Positions 10,067 to 22,400 of a stretch of DNA of 64,000 nt are shown here, piece after piece. The notes under the pieces are model-generated. The model made no database searches. It saw only the letters and a list, made by a program, of their open reading frames with translations, and was not told the DNA's origin. This stretch comes from Alitta virens (lineage: Eukaryota; Annelida; Polychaeta; Phyllodocida; Nereididae): positions 815,001 to 879,000 of the forward strand of contig OW028577.1 of assembly GCA_932294295.1 (NCBI GenBank), read 5' to 3'. Made by a program: the position numbers and the translations under genes. The number at the start of each line of letters is the position of its first letter. The first letter of the stretch is position 1.

Positions 10067-11965
10067 CTACACGCTATTAATGGTAGTGCTGGGCACATCG
10101 TGTGGTCGGTCAGGTTTGCTCGGTTCTAGAGGTGTCAGTGCCAGAGTTCTGACACTTTGGGACCATGCCTTGCTGATTATGTCTTTAAAGTAAGCACCCC
10201 AAGTGTCTGGTTCATGCTGAGTCACTTCGTTGGTGTCCATACCCCTTGCTCCATGCCGGACAAGGTAATCGACAATCTCTTCATGACCGTTTTGTTCCGC
10301 AAGTTGGACCGATGTGATTCCATCATCCTTCGATGCCCAGTTTACATTTGCACCCGCCTTAACGAGGAATTCAACAACTCGCCTATGCCCGTTTAAAGAA
10401 GCTACATGCAAAGGGACAAAACCATTCTCCTCAGGAATGTTCGGATCTGCGTTGTTAAAAAGTAGAAGTTGAACAACTTCCAAATCACCTCGCTGTGAAG
10501 CGCTGTAAATACAAGTGTATCCTTCTCGGGTCTGGGCATCAACCTCCGCACCTGACATGATGAGTTCTTCTGCTATCAAAATATGGCCATTTTGAATAGA
10601 TAAAAACAGGCTATTTGTTCCTTCATTATCTTGCATTCCTACACCAGCACCAGCTTTGATTAACATTTTCACTATCTCAATATGACCGTGTTGAGAAGCA
10701 AAGAATAAAGGAGTCCATTCACCATCATCAAGGATATTGATCACAGCTCCAGCTCGAAGTAATTTATCCGTTATTTCACTGTCTCCATTCTGGGCAGCGA
10801 TATGAAGAGCTGAGAAACCATCCTGAACTTGCAAATTAACATCAGCCCCTTTGCTGATCAGCAACTCCACAACATCACGCTGACTCGTCTTTGTGGCAAA
10901 ATACAGCGAAGTCACATCATCATATGTCTTGATGTCGATTGATGCTCCGGATTTCAACAATTCTTTGACGACTTCAATATGACCTTGTTCGCAGGAAATA
11001 TGCAGCGGACAGATACCAGTGCTCTCCTGAAGGTCAACCGTAGCCTGTTTAGATATGAGAAGCCTCACTAACTCAACGTGACCTTTCTGACTAGCAAGTA
11101 ATAGGGGTGAATATCCTTCAATAGTTTGGGCATTGATTTCACAGCCAGAGGTCAGTAGAAGGGCAGCAAGGTCATAATGACCAGCCTGGGCAGCGCAGTG
11201 AAGAGCTGACCAACCCTTGGTGTCCGCTTGTGTCAAACTTACGTTGGAGTTGATGAGAGCCTTAACCACTGACATGTTGTTACTCAATACCGCCTCATGG
11301 AGTGGACTTAATCCTTGGTTATCACGAATGTTTCCATCAGCTCCTCTGGAGAGTAGCAACCTTACAGCATCTGCATGCCCTTCTTGGGCTGCAATGAAAA
11401 CACTTGTGAAGCCGTGGTATGAACGTCTATCGATATCGGCGCCTAAGTTTATAAGTTCCTCGAGAGAATCACAGTGACCACCAGCAGCAGCAAAATGAAG
11501 AGCAGACCATCCTAAAAAGTCAACTAACATCAAGTCAGCTCCTTTCGCTTTTAGTTGTAAGAGACATGACTGGTGTCCCTCGTGGGCAGCAACCATTAGT
11601 GGCGTCTGCCCCTCTATCGTTTGTAAGTTTACATCAGCTTTTGATTTGCATAGTGCTTCGATGTGATCTACAAAGCCATTCTCAGCAGCATAATGAAGGG
11701 CAGCCCATCCCTTTTTGTCTTGTAGATTTGGACTGGCTCCTCCGGACAACAACGCCAAAGTGACCATCACATCCGACATCTGACAGGCGACGTGTAAAGG
11801 ACTCAACCCTTCCGATGTTTCAAGCTGGTTCACTGTAGCTCCATTTGCCACCAGCATTTGAATAACATCCACCTGCTGGTTTTGGCAAGCGATTAACATG
11901 CTTGAGTTACCGTCGGTCGTCTTCATGTTCAAATCAATACCAGCAGTCAGTAAGGCTGCAATTAC
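10067..11965 (-). CDS. ankyrin gene coding exon 2 (terminal)
   Basis: The acceptor CATTGCAG|GTAATTGC places the first base at 11965. Reading in phase 0 gives VIAALLTAGIDLN, which completes repeat 10. The exon runs 632 codons through repeat 27 and the C-terminal tail to a TAG at 10069-10067. It is a long uninterrupted frame of nearly 1.9 kb, showing that the gene is intact. Confidence 0.9.
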   Translation of the reverse strand, partial: VIAALLTAGIDLNMKTTDGNSSMLIACQNQQVDVIQMLVANGATVNQLETSEGLSPLHVACQMSDVMVTLALLSGGASPNLQDKKGWAALHYAAENGFVDHIEALCKSKADVNLQTIEGQTPLMVAAHEGHQSCLLQLKAKGADLMLVDFLGWSALHFAAAGGHCDSLEELINLGADIDRRSYHGFTSVFIAAQEGHADAVRLLLSRGADGNIRDNQGLSPLHEAVLSNNMSVVKALINSNVSLTQADTKGWSALHCAAQAGHYDLAALLLTSGCEINAQTIEGYSPLLLASQKGHVELVRLLISKQATVDLQESTGICPLHISCEQGHIEVVKELLKSGASIDIKTYDDVTSLYFATKTSQRDVVELLISKGADVNLQVQDGFSALHIAAQNGDSEITDKLLRAGAVINILDDGEWTPLFFASQHGHIEIVKMLIKAGAGVGMQDNEGTNSLFLSIQNGHILIAEELIMSGAEVDAQTREGYTCIYSASQRGDLEVVQLLLFNNADPNIPEENGFVPLHVASLNGHRRVVEFLVKAGANVNWASKDDGITSVQLAEQNGHEEIVDYLVRHGARGMDTNEVTQHEPDTWGAYFKDIISKAWSQSVRTLALTPLEPSKPDRPHDVPSTTINSV

Positions 11966-13418
11966 CTGCAATGAAAACATATCAATATGATACATTCATA
12001 AGCACATCTGTACTGATTCATTTTCTGACAACAATTCATCAGAAGAACTACTAGAATGATCACTATTCAGAGCTACATTATATGGTACCACTCACTTTTG
12101 ATATCTTGCAATGGACTTTTCAAGGTAATTTTGTTTTAACAAAATAATATCGCGGGACCCCAAAAGAACATAGACAGTTGCTACATAACTAACAGAAGGA
12201 GCCGCCAAGAAGACAGCTAATCCATTATTTAATCATGCTGTATGTAGATAGACCTTTGAGGAAGTCATGTTTAGAAGACCTGGATACGTTAATTAATGAA
12301 GAGATGCCCATTGCCTAGAATAGTTGAATACTCACTTGCGCATGACCATTTTGAGAGGCATGATGGAGAGCAGACCACCCTGCATCGTCAATGGCTGTCA
12401 AATTAGCTCCTTTGGATAGCAATAAAGACACACAATTGGCATGACCATGGTCCGCAGCCATCAGTAAGGCTGTGTGTCCCTCATCTGTGGTCCCATCAAC
12501 TTTCGCTCCGTGTTTCAGGAGAGAAGTAATGATGTCACCATAACCATCTTGGGCCGCATAGTGTATAGGTCTCCAAGAAGTTGATTTAGCAATTAAATTT
12601 GGATCTGCTCCAGCTTTAAGTAGGGCGTCGACCACTTTTACATGGCCACTCTGACAGGAAACATGAAGGGCTGCGAAACCATCCTCCTCTTGAAGATTTA
12701 CGTCACTCCCAGCATTCACCAACAACTTGACAACTTCTGGGTGACCATTTTGGGCTGCAAGGTACAAACTATTGATGTCTTCCTTATTTCTGCAGTCAAC
12801 TTGAGCACCAGCTCCCAGCAACAACTTGACCACTGCCGTGTGACCTCTGTCTGATGCCATGAGAAGAGCCGTCCACCCTTCCTCATCCGAAACGTCATGC
12901 TTGCCTCCGTACGACAACACCAACTTACAGACATCTTCGTGACCACCTTGAGCTGCAAGATACAAAGGGGTGTACCCTTCTAAAGTCTGAGCTTCTACAT
13001 CAGCTTGGTTTTCTAGTAAGGCTTCTGCTATATCCAGATGACCTTGATCGCAGGCGTAATGCAAGGGTGTCCAGTTTTCTGGGTCTTCGACATCCACACT
13101 AGCATCATTCTTCAAAAGCAGATTAACGGCTTGAAGATTACCTTGGGCACAAGCGCAATGTAACGCTCTCCATCCTCCAACGTAATTCTTACAATTCACA
13201 TCCACACCGGTTTCTACCAACAGTTCTAGAATCTCAACATTTCCAATCTCGCCAGCTCGTGTGAACGGTGACCATCCGTCAGCGTCAACCTCGCTGCACA
13301 CAAGGTCAAGGTCACTCTGACCTTTAAGGGCCTTCTTCACCCCTTCCACATCCTGGTTCTGGATGAGCTGTACCAAGGAGGCTGTCAACTCAGGGTTAGT
13401 GGCTTCATCCTCATCCAT
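10067..13418 (-). CDS. 27-repeat ankyrin protein, two coding exons
   Basis: Gene on the minus strand with coding exons 13418..12336 and 11965..10067 separated by a 370-bp GT-AG intron in phase 0. The product is about 993 residues. A short acidic/helical N-terminus (about 44 residues) is followed by 27 tandem 33-residue ankyrin repeats (about residues 45-940) and a non-repeat tail containing TWGAYFKDIISKAW. Most repeats keep the G-T/S-PLH-A and G-H--VV--LL---A signatures; many have an aromatic residue before the S/TALH motif. The intron falls mid-repeat 10 and joining restores a normal repeat. No kinase, death, SOCS or membrane domain is seen. Ankyrin repeats mediate protein binding; the partner cannot be inferred. 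The family resembles ankyrin-only proteins with unknown function. Confidence 0.92.
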
Positions 13419-13431
13419 GGCCTGTTATGAC
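12336..13431 (-). CDS. ankyrin gene coding exon 1 (with 13 nt 5' UTR)
   Basis: The ATG is at 13418-13416 in a good context (GGCCATGGAT). Upstream, TATTTCAG at 13432-13439 is a credible splice acceptor, so the exon probably starts at 13431 with 13 nt of 5' UTR and a noncoding first exon lies further upstream. The exon encodes 361 codons, repeats 1 to mid-10, and ends CGCAA|GTGAGT at 12336, phase 0. Confidence 0.85.
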
Positions 13432-16400
13432 CTGAAATATTCAATAAAGCTCAGAATGAGAATATTGTTAAAATACCATAAACCGAGTGTGATCAGGGAA
13501 AATTAGTTTCAGATACAAGGGTGTCTTTACATCATACAATAGAAAGCAACAATATGGGCTCTCAAAATAAAATATCAGAGTTGTACCTTGAAGGTAAATC
13601 ACCCAATCTGAACATAATTAATTTTCAAATATTTACCCTTTTCACCCCTGTGTCCCGAATAACCCCCAATTAAGGGTAAAGTTAAATCTTGTTACAAAGA
13701 GGCCCCTTTAGAGATCATACTTATCAAGGCAAACTGTGCATATCTGACGAATATATTGCACCTAAATTGAAAGGTAGGCTCAATAGTGAGGGTCAGTTGG
13801 AAAAGAAAAGTAGAAATAATCAATACGCTTAACTTTTACCTATCAGAGCTACAAACAACAACCATAAGCTACAACAAGCCAAATTAAGCCATACCTAGCT
13901 GCAGATACCCAATACCTGGCCCTCTGAAATTCCCCATTAAGAGCACCAACTCATGACAATTAATCAAATATCACTGGAAATGTTACAGATATGTATCATG
14001 TATATATATATATATATTTTAAGTGATTTAAATATTCTGCTGAGTAGCAATAATAGATTTTAGATGGCTGCTATGAACACTGTAATCTAGTGTGGGTGTC
14101 TATATGCATTTGCCTATTCGTTCATTTGTGCTTGTTTGTTTGTAAGTCGTGTGGTATACATGTATAACTTAAAATAGCAATTAGAATAGCACTTGTATGA
14201 AATCGATACCAAAAACTAGAAACACACAAACTCACAATTTGCTTGAAATCTCATCAAAACTTCCCTGTGTTTTAGAAAGTCATACCTATGTTCTTAGAAG
14301 GTGATTAAATAGGGCATATGACTCATAAACCGAAATATATGCAGAGGTTATCTAGACAAGACAGATAATTTTGTATCAGCACATCGCTGGAAAATGTATA
14401 CGGGACACATTTCAAACTTTAAACTATTCTAAGGCACTGATAATAGAAACCACAAATAGCTATATTCAATTTACAAATTGATATGACCTAAAGCTATACT
14501 TTAGTTGATTATTATGCTGCTCAATTAATGAAGTTATAACATGCATATGTCATATTTATGTACTGTATCGGTTAGATCAATAAATAAAGCATCCAGAACT
14601 TGTATGTCTACACATATGTTATTGATTATGATACATAGGCCTACATTTAGTGTCATGATGTGCAAAATATACAAATATGATTGATAACATACTGCTAACT
14701 TTAAATATGAAACATAATGACAATATGATAAATAACATATATTTCTGTTATTTTTAATTTAACACTATATATAAATTATTGATAAATGGAGTAATTAATT
14801 TACGATATATTATAGTCATATTTTATAGTGTATATTAGCCATGATAATTGACAATGAAGCTATATCATTGTCATTAGTTTTAGTTTAAATATTAGCCATT
14901 AAATCATAATAATAATCATTTAAATTATTATATACAGTTCATTTTATTTAAATGTTAGGCTGTAAACAGATCGACTGTATGCAGTTCAGCACCAGTGGAA
15001 AGTTATAAGCGCAAGTAATGCAATTAATATTTGATTACCTTCCTGCTTAAAATAGTTTTGAATATTCCAAGTATATATATATTTCCTTATATTATAGTGT
15101 GGACTTTAGTGTATTTAATGTGCGTGACTCTGATATATTTAAATACAGACATTGCACTTTGTATTTATCTATGGTACTGATACAAAGTAATTGGACTGAT
15201 AAGACAAAATAAAATTAGATTTAAAATAAAGAACGTTGTACTGCTAAATATATGTGGGTCATCTTTTGTCTATTTTACACGCTGCACATCAAGTTTTACC
15301 TGTTGTTTTGAGTGCCAGACATCAGTACAATATGCCATTGATATGACTGCTAAGATATTCTTTGTGAAATCGCGTTGTCGACAATGAACGACTAGACATG
15401 TTTAATATGTACACTATGACTTCATACATCAAATTTAGACTGCGGTGTACTATTATGGTATACATTGACAATGTAAAGCTCACCTGTTATTCATTGCGCT
15501 ACTGCCAAGCATAAATATGTCATATTTCTGACGTTTAGCTGTGTTAACTCCATCTCAACTGACCCTCTGACGTGTAGATCCAAGATCCATAATACCAAAA
15601 CATTCACCATCTGGTATTGATCACCTTTGTGCAACCAGCCGTGGACTATATCTGGGGCACCGATGGGTTATTTCACTTCAACAGGTCATTGCCCTGATAA
15701 GGATATTTTTTGTATTCATAAAAACTGGATTAAAACAACTTTAGAGTCTAATTATAATATTTCAGATAATTGTTGTTTGCATCGAAAAACCTGCCGATAT
15801 AATTAGTTTTTTTGATAAATGCCCACCTGAGCAGGTGAGAAAAAACTTATCAAATTCACCAGGGGGCGCGCAAGTATCTGTTTGATCATGTAGCCACCTG
15901 GAGGATGAAGTTATTATTATGATTATTTAAAAAAAGGTGGATCTTAGAATTATTGAATTAAAAAACTCTTAATGTTTATATAATTGGCCAAGCAAATTAG
16001 CATTGCATTTAAATGCTAAATGGTCTTCATTAATTAATTGTGTTTGTCATTATTTAAAGCTTGGTATTTTGTGAAATTAACCATTTCAAAATATCACAGA
16101 CAAGATATTGAAAGCAAAAAAGACTATTTTATATCATCATAACATTATGTACAATTTTCTATACAATGCAGTATCTATCCCCATTGAGTTACATAATAGC
16201 ATTTGCAAAACATTTTCACAAAGTCAACATTGGTCAAATCAAACAAAACATGAAATATGATTATATCTCTATAGACATGACAGTTGAGCTAAACATGTAT
16301 AAACCCTTTATGATAGTGAGATATTTACAAGAGCATGTTACCGTAAATGCTCTGATCAAATGCCAGGTCCATGAGTTTCGTATACAAATTCTATAGAACA

Positions 16401-17690
16401 TGCCATAAAATTATTTCTAAAATCTTTGACGAACTAAATGTTAAAAAGCCTGGCAGGAGTTCAGAACTTTTACGGTAGTGACATACATGAGTTTAACATA
16501 ACTTGCTTCAGAAAACTTGGTGCACACTGACCACTGCAATCACAAGTAGATTTATTCATTTATTTGTTTATTTCTTGAAATTAAAGTCAGTCAGAAAGAT
16601 GATTTTGGAATTTTAACAATTTTAAGCTATGTTGATAATGTACAATAATCTATAATATTAAAAGCAGAATCTATAATAGTTCAGCAGTGAAAAATAAAAA
16701 TTAATAATAGTAACATGTTTTAATGAAACAAACAAATGCAATATATATGAACACTGCATATGTATATATTTCATTTCCTAGATCAACATTTATGAAACAT
16801 ATTATTTTTAGTTATTAACAACACATAACAACTTGAAAACCATACAAAAACACGCCATTAGTACAAAAATCAACACACGCAAAATTTCATAACATATTTT
16901 AACAGCTATTATTATATTATGTGTTAGGTGTTTTATACAAAAAGTCTTTTATGGTTATTGTACATACATATTTTACATAAAATCTATTAATTGCAATCAG
17001 ACATGATAACAGAACTGCAATTGTCATGCTTATCACCATAAAGTCATAAAACAAGTAATTTATCAGCAAATGAAAACATAATTAATTTAAAGCATTTGAG
17101 ATACGGTGTACCAGTGACAAATTTTTTTTAATTTTTCGATTCAAAAGCAAGTGAGCGATAATTAAGTTATCATAACAATGGCCACAATTTTGACATTATA
17201 TACTATTTTCAAACATTGATCTACCTGTAATGAGTTGATGTTACATTAGGATAAATCACAAATCATATCTTCAGGATCAATCACCCAACTTCAAGATACT
17301 TTTTTTAATGAACTATATAGAAAAAAAAAATCAAGACCTACTTTAAGAATAATCTTTCAACCCAGGATATGATTGTGAAACGTTGTTCCCACGAGAGTGC
17401 CAATACTTTTAACTATAACTGGATGAAAACAAAACTTGTATTTGATCAGATGGTTACTAATTAATCTTGTTTTAAATTGCAAACTGAATGCAATTGATAT
17501 GGATGTCATTATATAACATTATGATACAGTAGTTGCAAAAATAGAGCCAATATATCGGCATGGTAATTTGTGATGCTACAGAAATGTTATATAACACATT
17601 AATTACATCATATCTGTTCATGATAAGGATGATATCTTTAAAAAGCATATAGGTTGTCACAACATGTAGTCTTAGTTCATGGATATTCAA
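13432..17690. other. AT-rich intergenic or 5' region of the ankyrin gene
   Basis: About 4.2 kb without a coding signal. TA runs occur near 13998-14018. The best candidate for a noncoding first exon of the ankyrin gene ends at about 15484 on the minus strand, where AATAACAG|GTGAGC is a strong donor preceded by more GC-balanced sequence up to about 15590. This is only a candidate. The rest shows nothing I recognise. Confidence 0.35.
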
Positions 17691-17692
17691 CT

Positions 17693-18223
17693 TTTATTGC
17701 CTTTCAGTGACTTGTATGTCCCTTGGTGCCTGTAGGTAGTTTATGCTCTTTGTTACCATGGTAACCAACAGGAAGCACAACAGCGCCCCTGGAAGTTGGT
17801 GGAAAATGAACAAATCAGCTCATTTGCAGTCAACAGCGAAACACCGGCTCTTCTTTGACACTTCGCAGTTCGGTTATTAAATGGAAAACACCTTTTTATT
17901 ATGTCGCGACATGGCCACTGGGAAGTTTTAGTGAAATCTCCCACGTTTAGTGAATGTTTGATGAATCGCAATTTCAGTAAAACTGCTCTAGCACCGAAAT
18001 CTTCCAAAACAGGCAATCAACACTTCAGACCGTTTTTTTTACTTGCTTTAGACACTCTCAACAGCCCTAATTTTACTACCAATACTATTTGCAGACATCC
18101 ATGGCCTAATTTTCTTCGGATAAACAGATCCTTCCGCTTATGTAAATTTACCGCACAAAAGTTGTTTGCCTGCCTTAGTCCCCGAGCTTGCTCAATTCGC
18201 ATCAAAAGTTTCTGGGCAAACAT
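17693..18223 (-). other. unidentified transcript-like patch
   Basis: On the minus strand an ATG at about 18223 opens 68 codons (begins MFAQKLLMRIEQARG, rich in Arg/Lys and poor in acids) to a stop at about 18017. The same frame is then open to about 17753, and AATAAA occurs at 17698-17693. A GCAGCCATTTTGG word precedes the ATG, as in some housekeeping 5' UTRs. I recognise no family. It could be a small gene, a noncoding exon or chance. Confidence 0.18.
17752..17765. promoter_or_regulatory. perfect palindromic RFX X-box
   Basis: GTTACCATGGTAAC, a fully symmetric match to the RFX consensus. It lies at one end of the 17.7-18.3 kb patch of balanced composition. No gene was assigned to it. Confidence 0.4.
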
Positions 18224-18754
18224 TCTAAATGGGCTAGAAACCCCAAAATGGCTGCCCTTTCAGCACAAATGACCAATGGTTCAATGTCCATACTCAACTA
18301 CACACACTGGGCTCAACCATTGTAAAAACAATTTTGCTTGGGTACATTCTCCTTACAAAACCTGTCAGAAAAAAGAGTGTAACTTGATTTCTTTATCATA
18401 AATTGAACCAAGTATTCGAGTTTCTTTTTGGTTAAAGTGTAACCTAACCATAAAGACCACCCTCAGTGTAATATTACTGATGACAAGGTCAAGGTAACAT
18501 ACATGTAGCAATGACATTGATCATCATACAATGCAATATAGTATGATTGATATCTTTTGTTGGTCTTACTTGTGAGGTGACCTAGTAGGGAAATTCATGG
18601 CAAAAGTACAATAAACTTTGTGTAAGCCGACAGAAATGGACTACCTGATTTCATTCCAGTTGGGTAAAATTCGACTTTTGCAATGATTTATAAATAGATA
18701 AATGAGCAATTTAATTTTAATTGTTTTGTTAGTATTCATTCGAGTCAATAATTT

Positions 18755-18760
18755 TTTATT
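18755..18760 (-). terminator. candidate poly(A) signal of the nicotinic receptor gene
   Basis: AATAAA on the minus strand about 205 nt beyond the receptor stop codon, a normal distance for a short 3' UTR. Confidence 0.4.
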
Positions 18761-18964
18761 CAGGAACATTCAACCGAGGGAAGGTTAAGTGTACCTTATT
18801 GGAGGTAGTCTTATCAGAGAGGTGGGCTAAAGACGAGGTCTGAGTTTGGTTTCCCTTTGCAAGCACCGAACAAGACTTAGCGACATATTTCAATCCGAAG
18901 GGCTGATTTGACAAGAGTGTTACTGTTACAACACGTGATATTCTTAGTCACTGTGTGCTTCCAT

Positions 18965-19476
18965 TTACAAGTCAGCCAAAGCTGGTTTCATCATTGGTTT
19001 GAAGACCAATATCATCAAAGAAGAGAAGAATGAACTGATCAGGAACAACCAAAAGAGAAACCTATCCATAACATGGGCGACCAATCGCCATTCGTTCACT
19101 ATGTCCTGGTGGTCCTCCTCTCCGTCATGTTTGGAAACGAGTATTTTCAAGTGTCTGGAAATTCTGTCGTATGTGACATTTCTCTCCGAAGGAGGGTTAT
19201 TTTGTAGTCGACCATTGCAATTATTGCTATCTCTGAAATCCACACTATCCATGAATGATGTCATGCACATCTCATCTTTGCGCGTCTCTTGGTATGTATA
19301 GTAACCGTCCACATGCGAAGACATACACATCATCCTGGCTATCAAGTTGAGTACTACTTTGCGGATCCACACCGGAACTGGCTTTGTATCCGGTCCCACG
19401 TGATGCAGTTGGAGAACAAATACTGTCAGAACAATGGACAGTGACGTCATGGCCATTGTCACTGTCAAATATATAC
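18965..19476 (-). CDS. receptor last exon: M2-M3 link, M3, cytoplasmic loop, M4
   Basis: Acceptor TTTCAG at 19477-19482; entering in phase 1 gives GIYLTVTMAMTSLSIVLTVF (M3). The MA-region start PVPVWIRKVVLN follows, then a loop with many Asn, Asp and Met residues, the amphipathic helix before M4 (DIVNEWRLVAHVMDRFLFW) and M4, ending near KPALADL with TAA at 18967-18965. The 512-nt length closes the frame exactly. Confidence 0.92.
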
Positions 19477-22400
19477 CTGAAACAAAAGAGGGATACAGGA
19501 AATCAGTGCATTATTCTGATCAGAAATATATATTTGTCACTGGTTGGTTCAGGCATCTGCCTGTGCTAGGCCTACTTAATTTCCTGGATTTCCCAGGCCA
19601 GCCACTCTTCAGTGGGATATATCATTAAATGACAAATTAGAGGTGCCAGGTTCTTGATGTCCATGCTGAGGCAAGTAAAAGACTGCACCCATGGGGTAAA
19701 TGTATAACATGGTGCGAACTCCAAACCTTATAGTCTCATAATTATGTCTGCCTTTGGCAGCTGGTCATATAACCCGAGTTTCAAACCTGTAGCAGTGAAA
19801 ACATGCAATAAGAAAACAAAAATTGAGAGAAACCAAGATGGGTCTCAACCTAAACAGAGGTTAGTCTCACCAGCATCTCTTCGTTAAGTCCCTACTTCCC
19901 ATTCAATGATGGCTCAGGAGAAGTTAGAGGGATGGAAAGTGAAACATTTACCCCATGGGTGAAGTGGGTGGGTGGATTAGGGATTTACGTCCTGTATTTC
20001 TGCACCTGATGGGCTAATTAGGACAGGCAGGGACCATGGCAATGAGATGAAGGATGAAACAGCCATCCAACTTAGGTTCGACCAGGAATCGAACTTGGGA
20101 CCCAGTCAGAGCGCTATCACTGAGCTAAGCCCCCACCCCCCATGGGTGGAGATGCTCACTTGCTGTTGTCCAGACGAAGAGTGCGAGGCTCTACAATCTC
20201 ACACTTTCTATTTTGGGTGACTTACTGCCATTTCACTAATCACGTACACAGAGCTTTCTTCACTCATATTTAAGTTTTTACCTAAGAATAATGGCCTGGT
20301 TTTATTGGTAGAAGGCACATGGAAAAGTCTGGTTGGTAAATTTGCATATGTGCATACGACCTGTTGAGATTCACCTGTTGATAGCTTATCAAATTAAGTA
20401 AAACATGACATACCAAGCCTATCAGACTGAAATTAAATTTACCTGTGTGTACGTGGTTAGTGAAATGGCAGTAAGAAAAGGCTAACTGAGTTCTTTCATC
20501 ACCGGAAAAATGTTGTACGTTTATTTGCTGTACAGACGCATAGTGTCCGTGATCAAGAATTGAACCGAGGACGGGCCAGAGAAGCGGACTATTACCTGAC
20601 CATTGGTTAAATCGGGTAAATTTGTAACATCATGTGGATAAATGTCATCATTACATTCGCATCTGGTAGTTGGTCATATTACTCGGACTGGTTTTCTCAA
20701 AACATTACAATCAAACAAGAAAAAATGTGATTTAAGCACTCGGGGTCTAGTCGTAATTAAAATAAAGTTCTTGGAAGCTACTGGAAAACGAATTGCCCAT
20801 TAAATTGAAGCAAATTGAAATTTTATGATACAGTCTAGTAATTAATCCAGACTAGACAATTTATGACTTCTTATATTTACTGATAAAAAATGGGCAGTAA
20901 AAACCATAGAGAAACTCCCTGATATCACGCAGGATTGATTTCTCATAAAATGCACATTTGGTCTGGCCATAAAAAGCACAGAATGTCCCCATATTATTTA
21001 TTAGTGGACACAGGGCCAGCAAAACCCATCAGAAACAATCTAGTCTTCATATTTTTGGCTTTCTTGTTGTTTTTTCTTGTCAAGCTTTTGCAAGGCTACT
21101 TCATGCTGTTTTTTCTGTTTAAAACTTTCTGTTTACATTGCCCTTTTGATATCGAGGCTGATGCTCATATCACAAAAAATTATTTACTCAGTTCTCAAGT
21201 AAAGAATCTGCCTCTACAGCAGGATAAGGAAAATAAACTAGAAAGAAGCTACAAGAATATCAATGGAGATACTGGTTGATTAGTATTGATTAGCTACTGA
21301 CATTTAATTGTTAAACATCAAATATTAAACTGATTTATATGACAAATTATATGGGGTGGAGTTGACACCATTACTTGATCAAATTCAAGTAGGAAAGGAA
21401 ACAATATTATTATGATCATGACTTGCTATGTTACAGATTTAGTCCTTGGGATCTTTTACTTGGTTACTTTCTTTTCCGGAATTGGACGTTTTCGACAGAG
21501 GCCTCTTTAGAGTAACTACACATACCTCATTGAGACTTAATATATTAGCCGATTGCCTGAATTTTGAATTTTAGACACGTAATACAATCAAGTTAGGCTT
21601 AGGTTGACGTTTCGTGCAGAGGACTTTATGGCCAGCGGTCGTTACAGAAGCTGCTCTGACCAATTCTTCATAATTATGTTAGCATCGGACGTTTTGTTTA
21701 GAGGACTCAATGGTTAACTATATCTTTCAGAGACTAACCACTTGACAACCTTACTTTTGTGGTTTGTTTGAACATGGAGTCTCTGGTGACTCTATAGTTT
21801 GAAAGAGGACGTAATGTTCAGTGGCCTTCATGACTAGTAACTTTCCTCAGAAGCAATCTATTCATCCAGCGGAGTACATTCTGACTGATCAATCGTCTCC
21901 ACTTATTATCAAGTTATGGAAATTTTGTGCAATTGATCATCATATTTCACGATAACTACCCATGATTTAGATGCCATCTGCACCCATAATAATGTCTCAG
22001 AATGAATAGGCACAAGCAAAGCTAAATACATAGTGTATCCAAAGCACTCATTAAGGAAATTACCTTCCTTAAAAGCAATTTCCTAACATGTGTTATGTAG
22101 ATAGGCAATGCATTAATTTGGCATATGGTGATATTCATAATTGATGGTTATTATTATTACTCAGGGACTTTTTTTTATGTCAAATACTAATAAAGCACAT
22201 ATTGTCCTCTCAAAATACCAGGCAGGGAAAAGAGGCTTTCACGTAATTATTAATACACATTTATGGCTGCAGTATGGTTGTGTGAGAAATGGATGATATT
22301 TTTTCATATTGTGTCAAATTCAATTCCCTGATTGGATGAAATGGTTACCAGCTACCAGAGGCAAACATAATGATGAGATGATAAGGCTTGAATGAAGAAC

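Noticed and set aside
10157..11763. Plus-strand frames opposite the ankyrin gene
   Set aside because: Shadow frames of a regular 99-bp-periodic coding sequence on the minus strand.
17901..18272. 123-codon plus-strand gene
   Set aside because: ATG-led but without a recognisable domain, and the opposite strand is equally open; nothing favours it as coding.
18999..19628. Plus-strand frames across the receptor's last exon
   Set aside because: Antisense shadows; the minus frame carries M3, the loop and M4 with exact splice phasing.
20935..21279. Hydrophobic small membrane protein in a receptor intron
   Set aside because: Hydrophobicity comes from T-rich codons in AT-rich sequence; no start context or homologue recognised.
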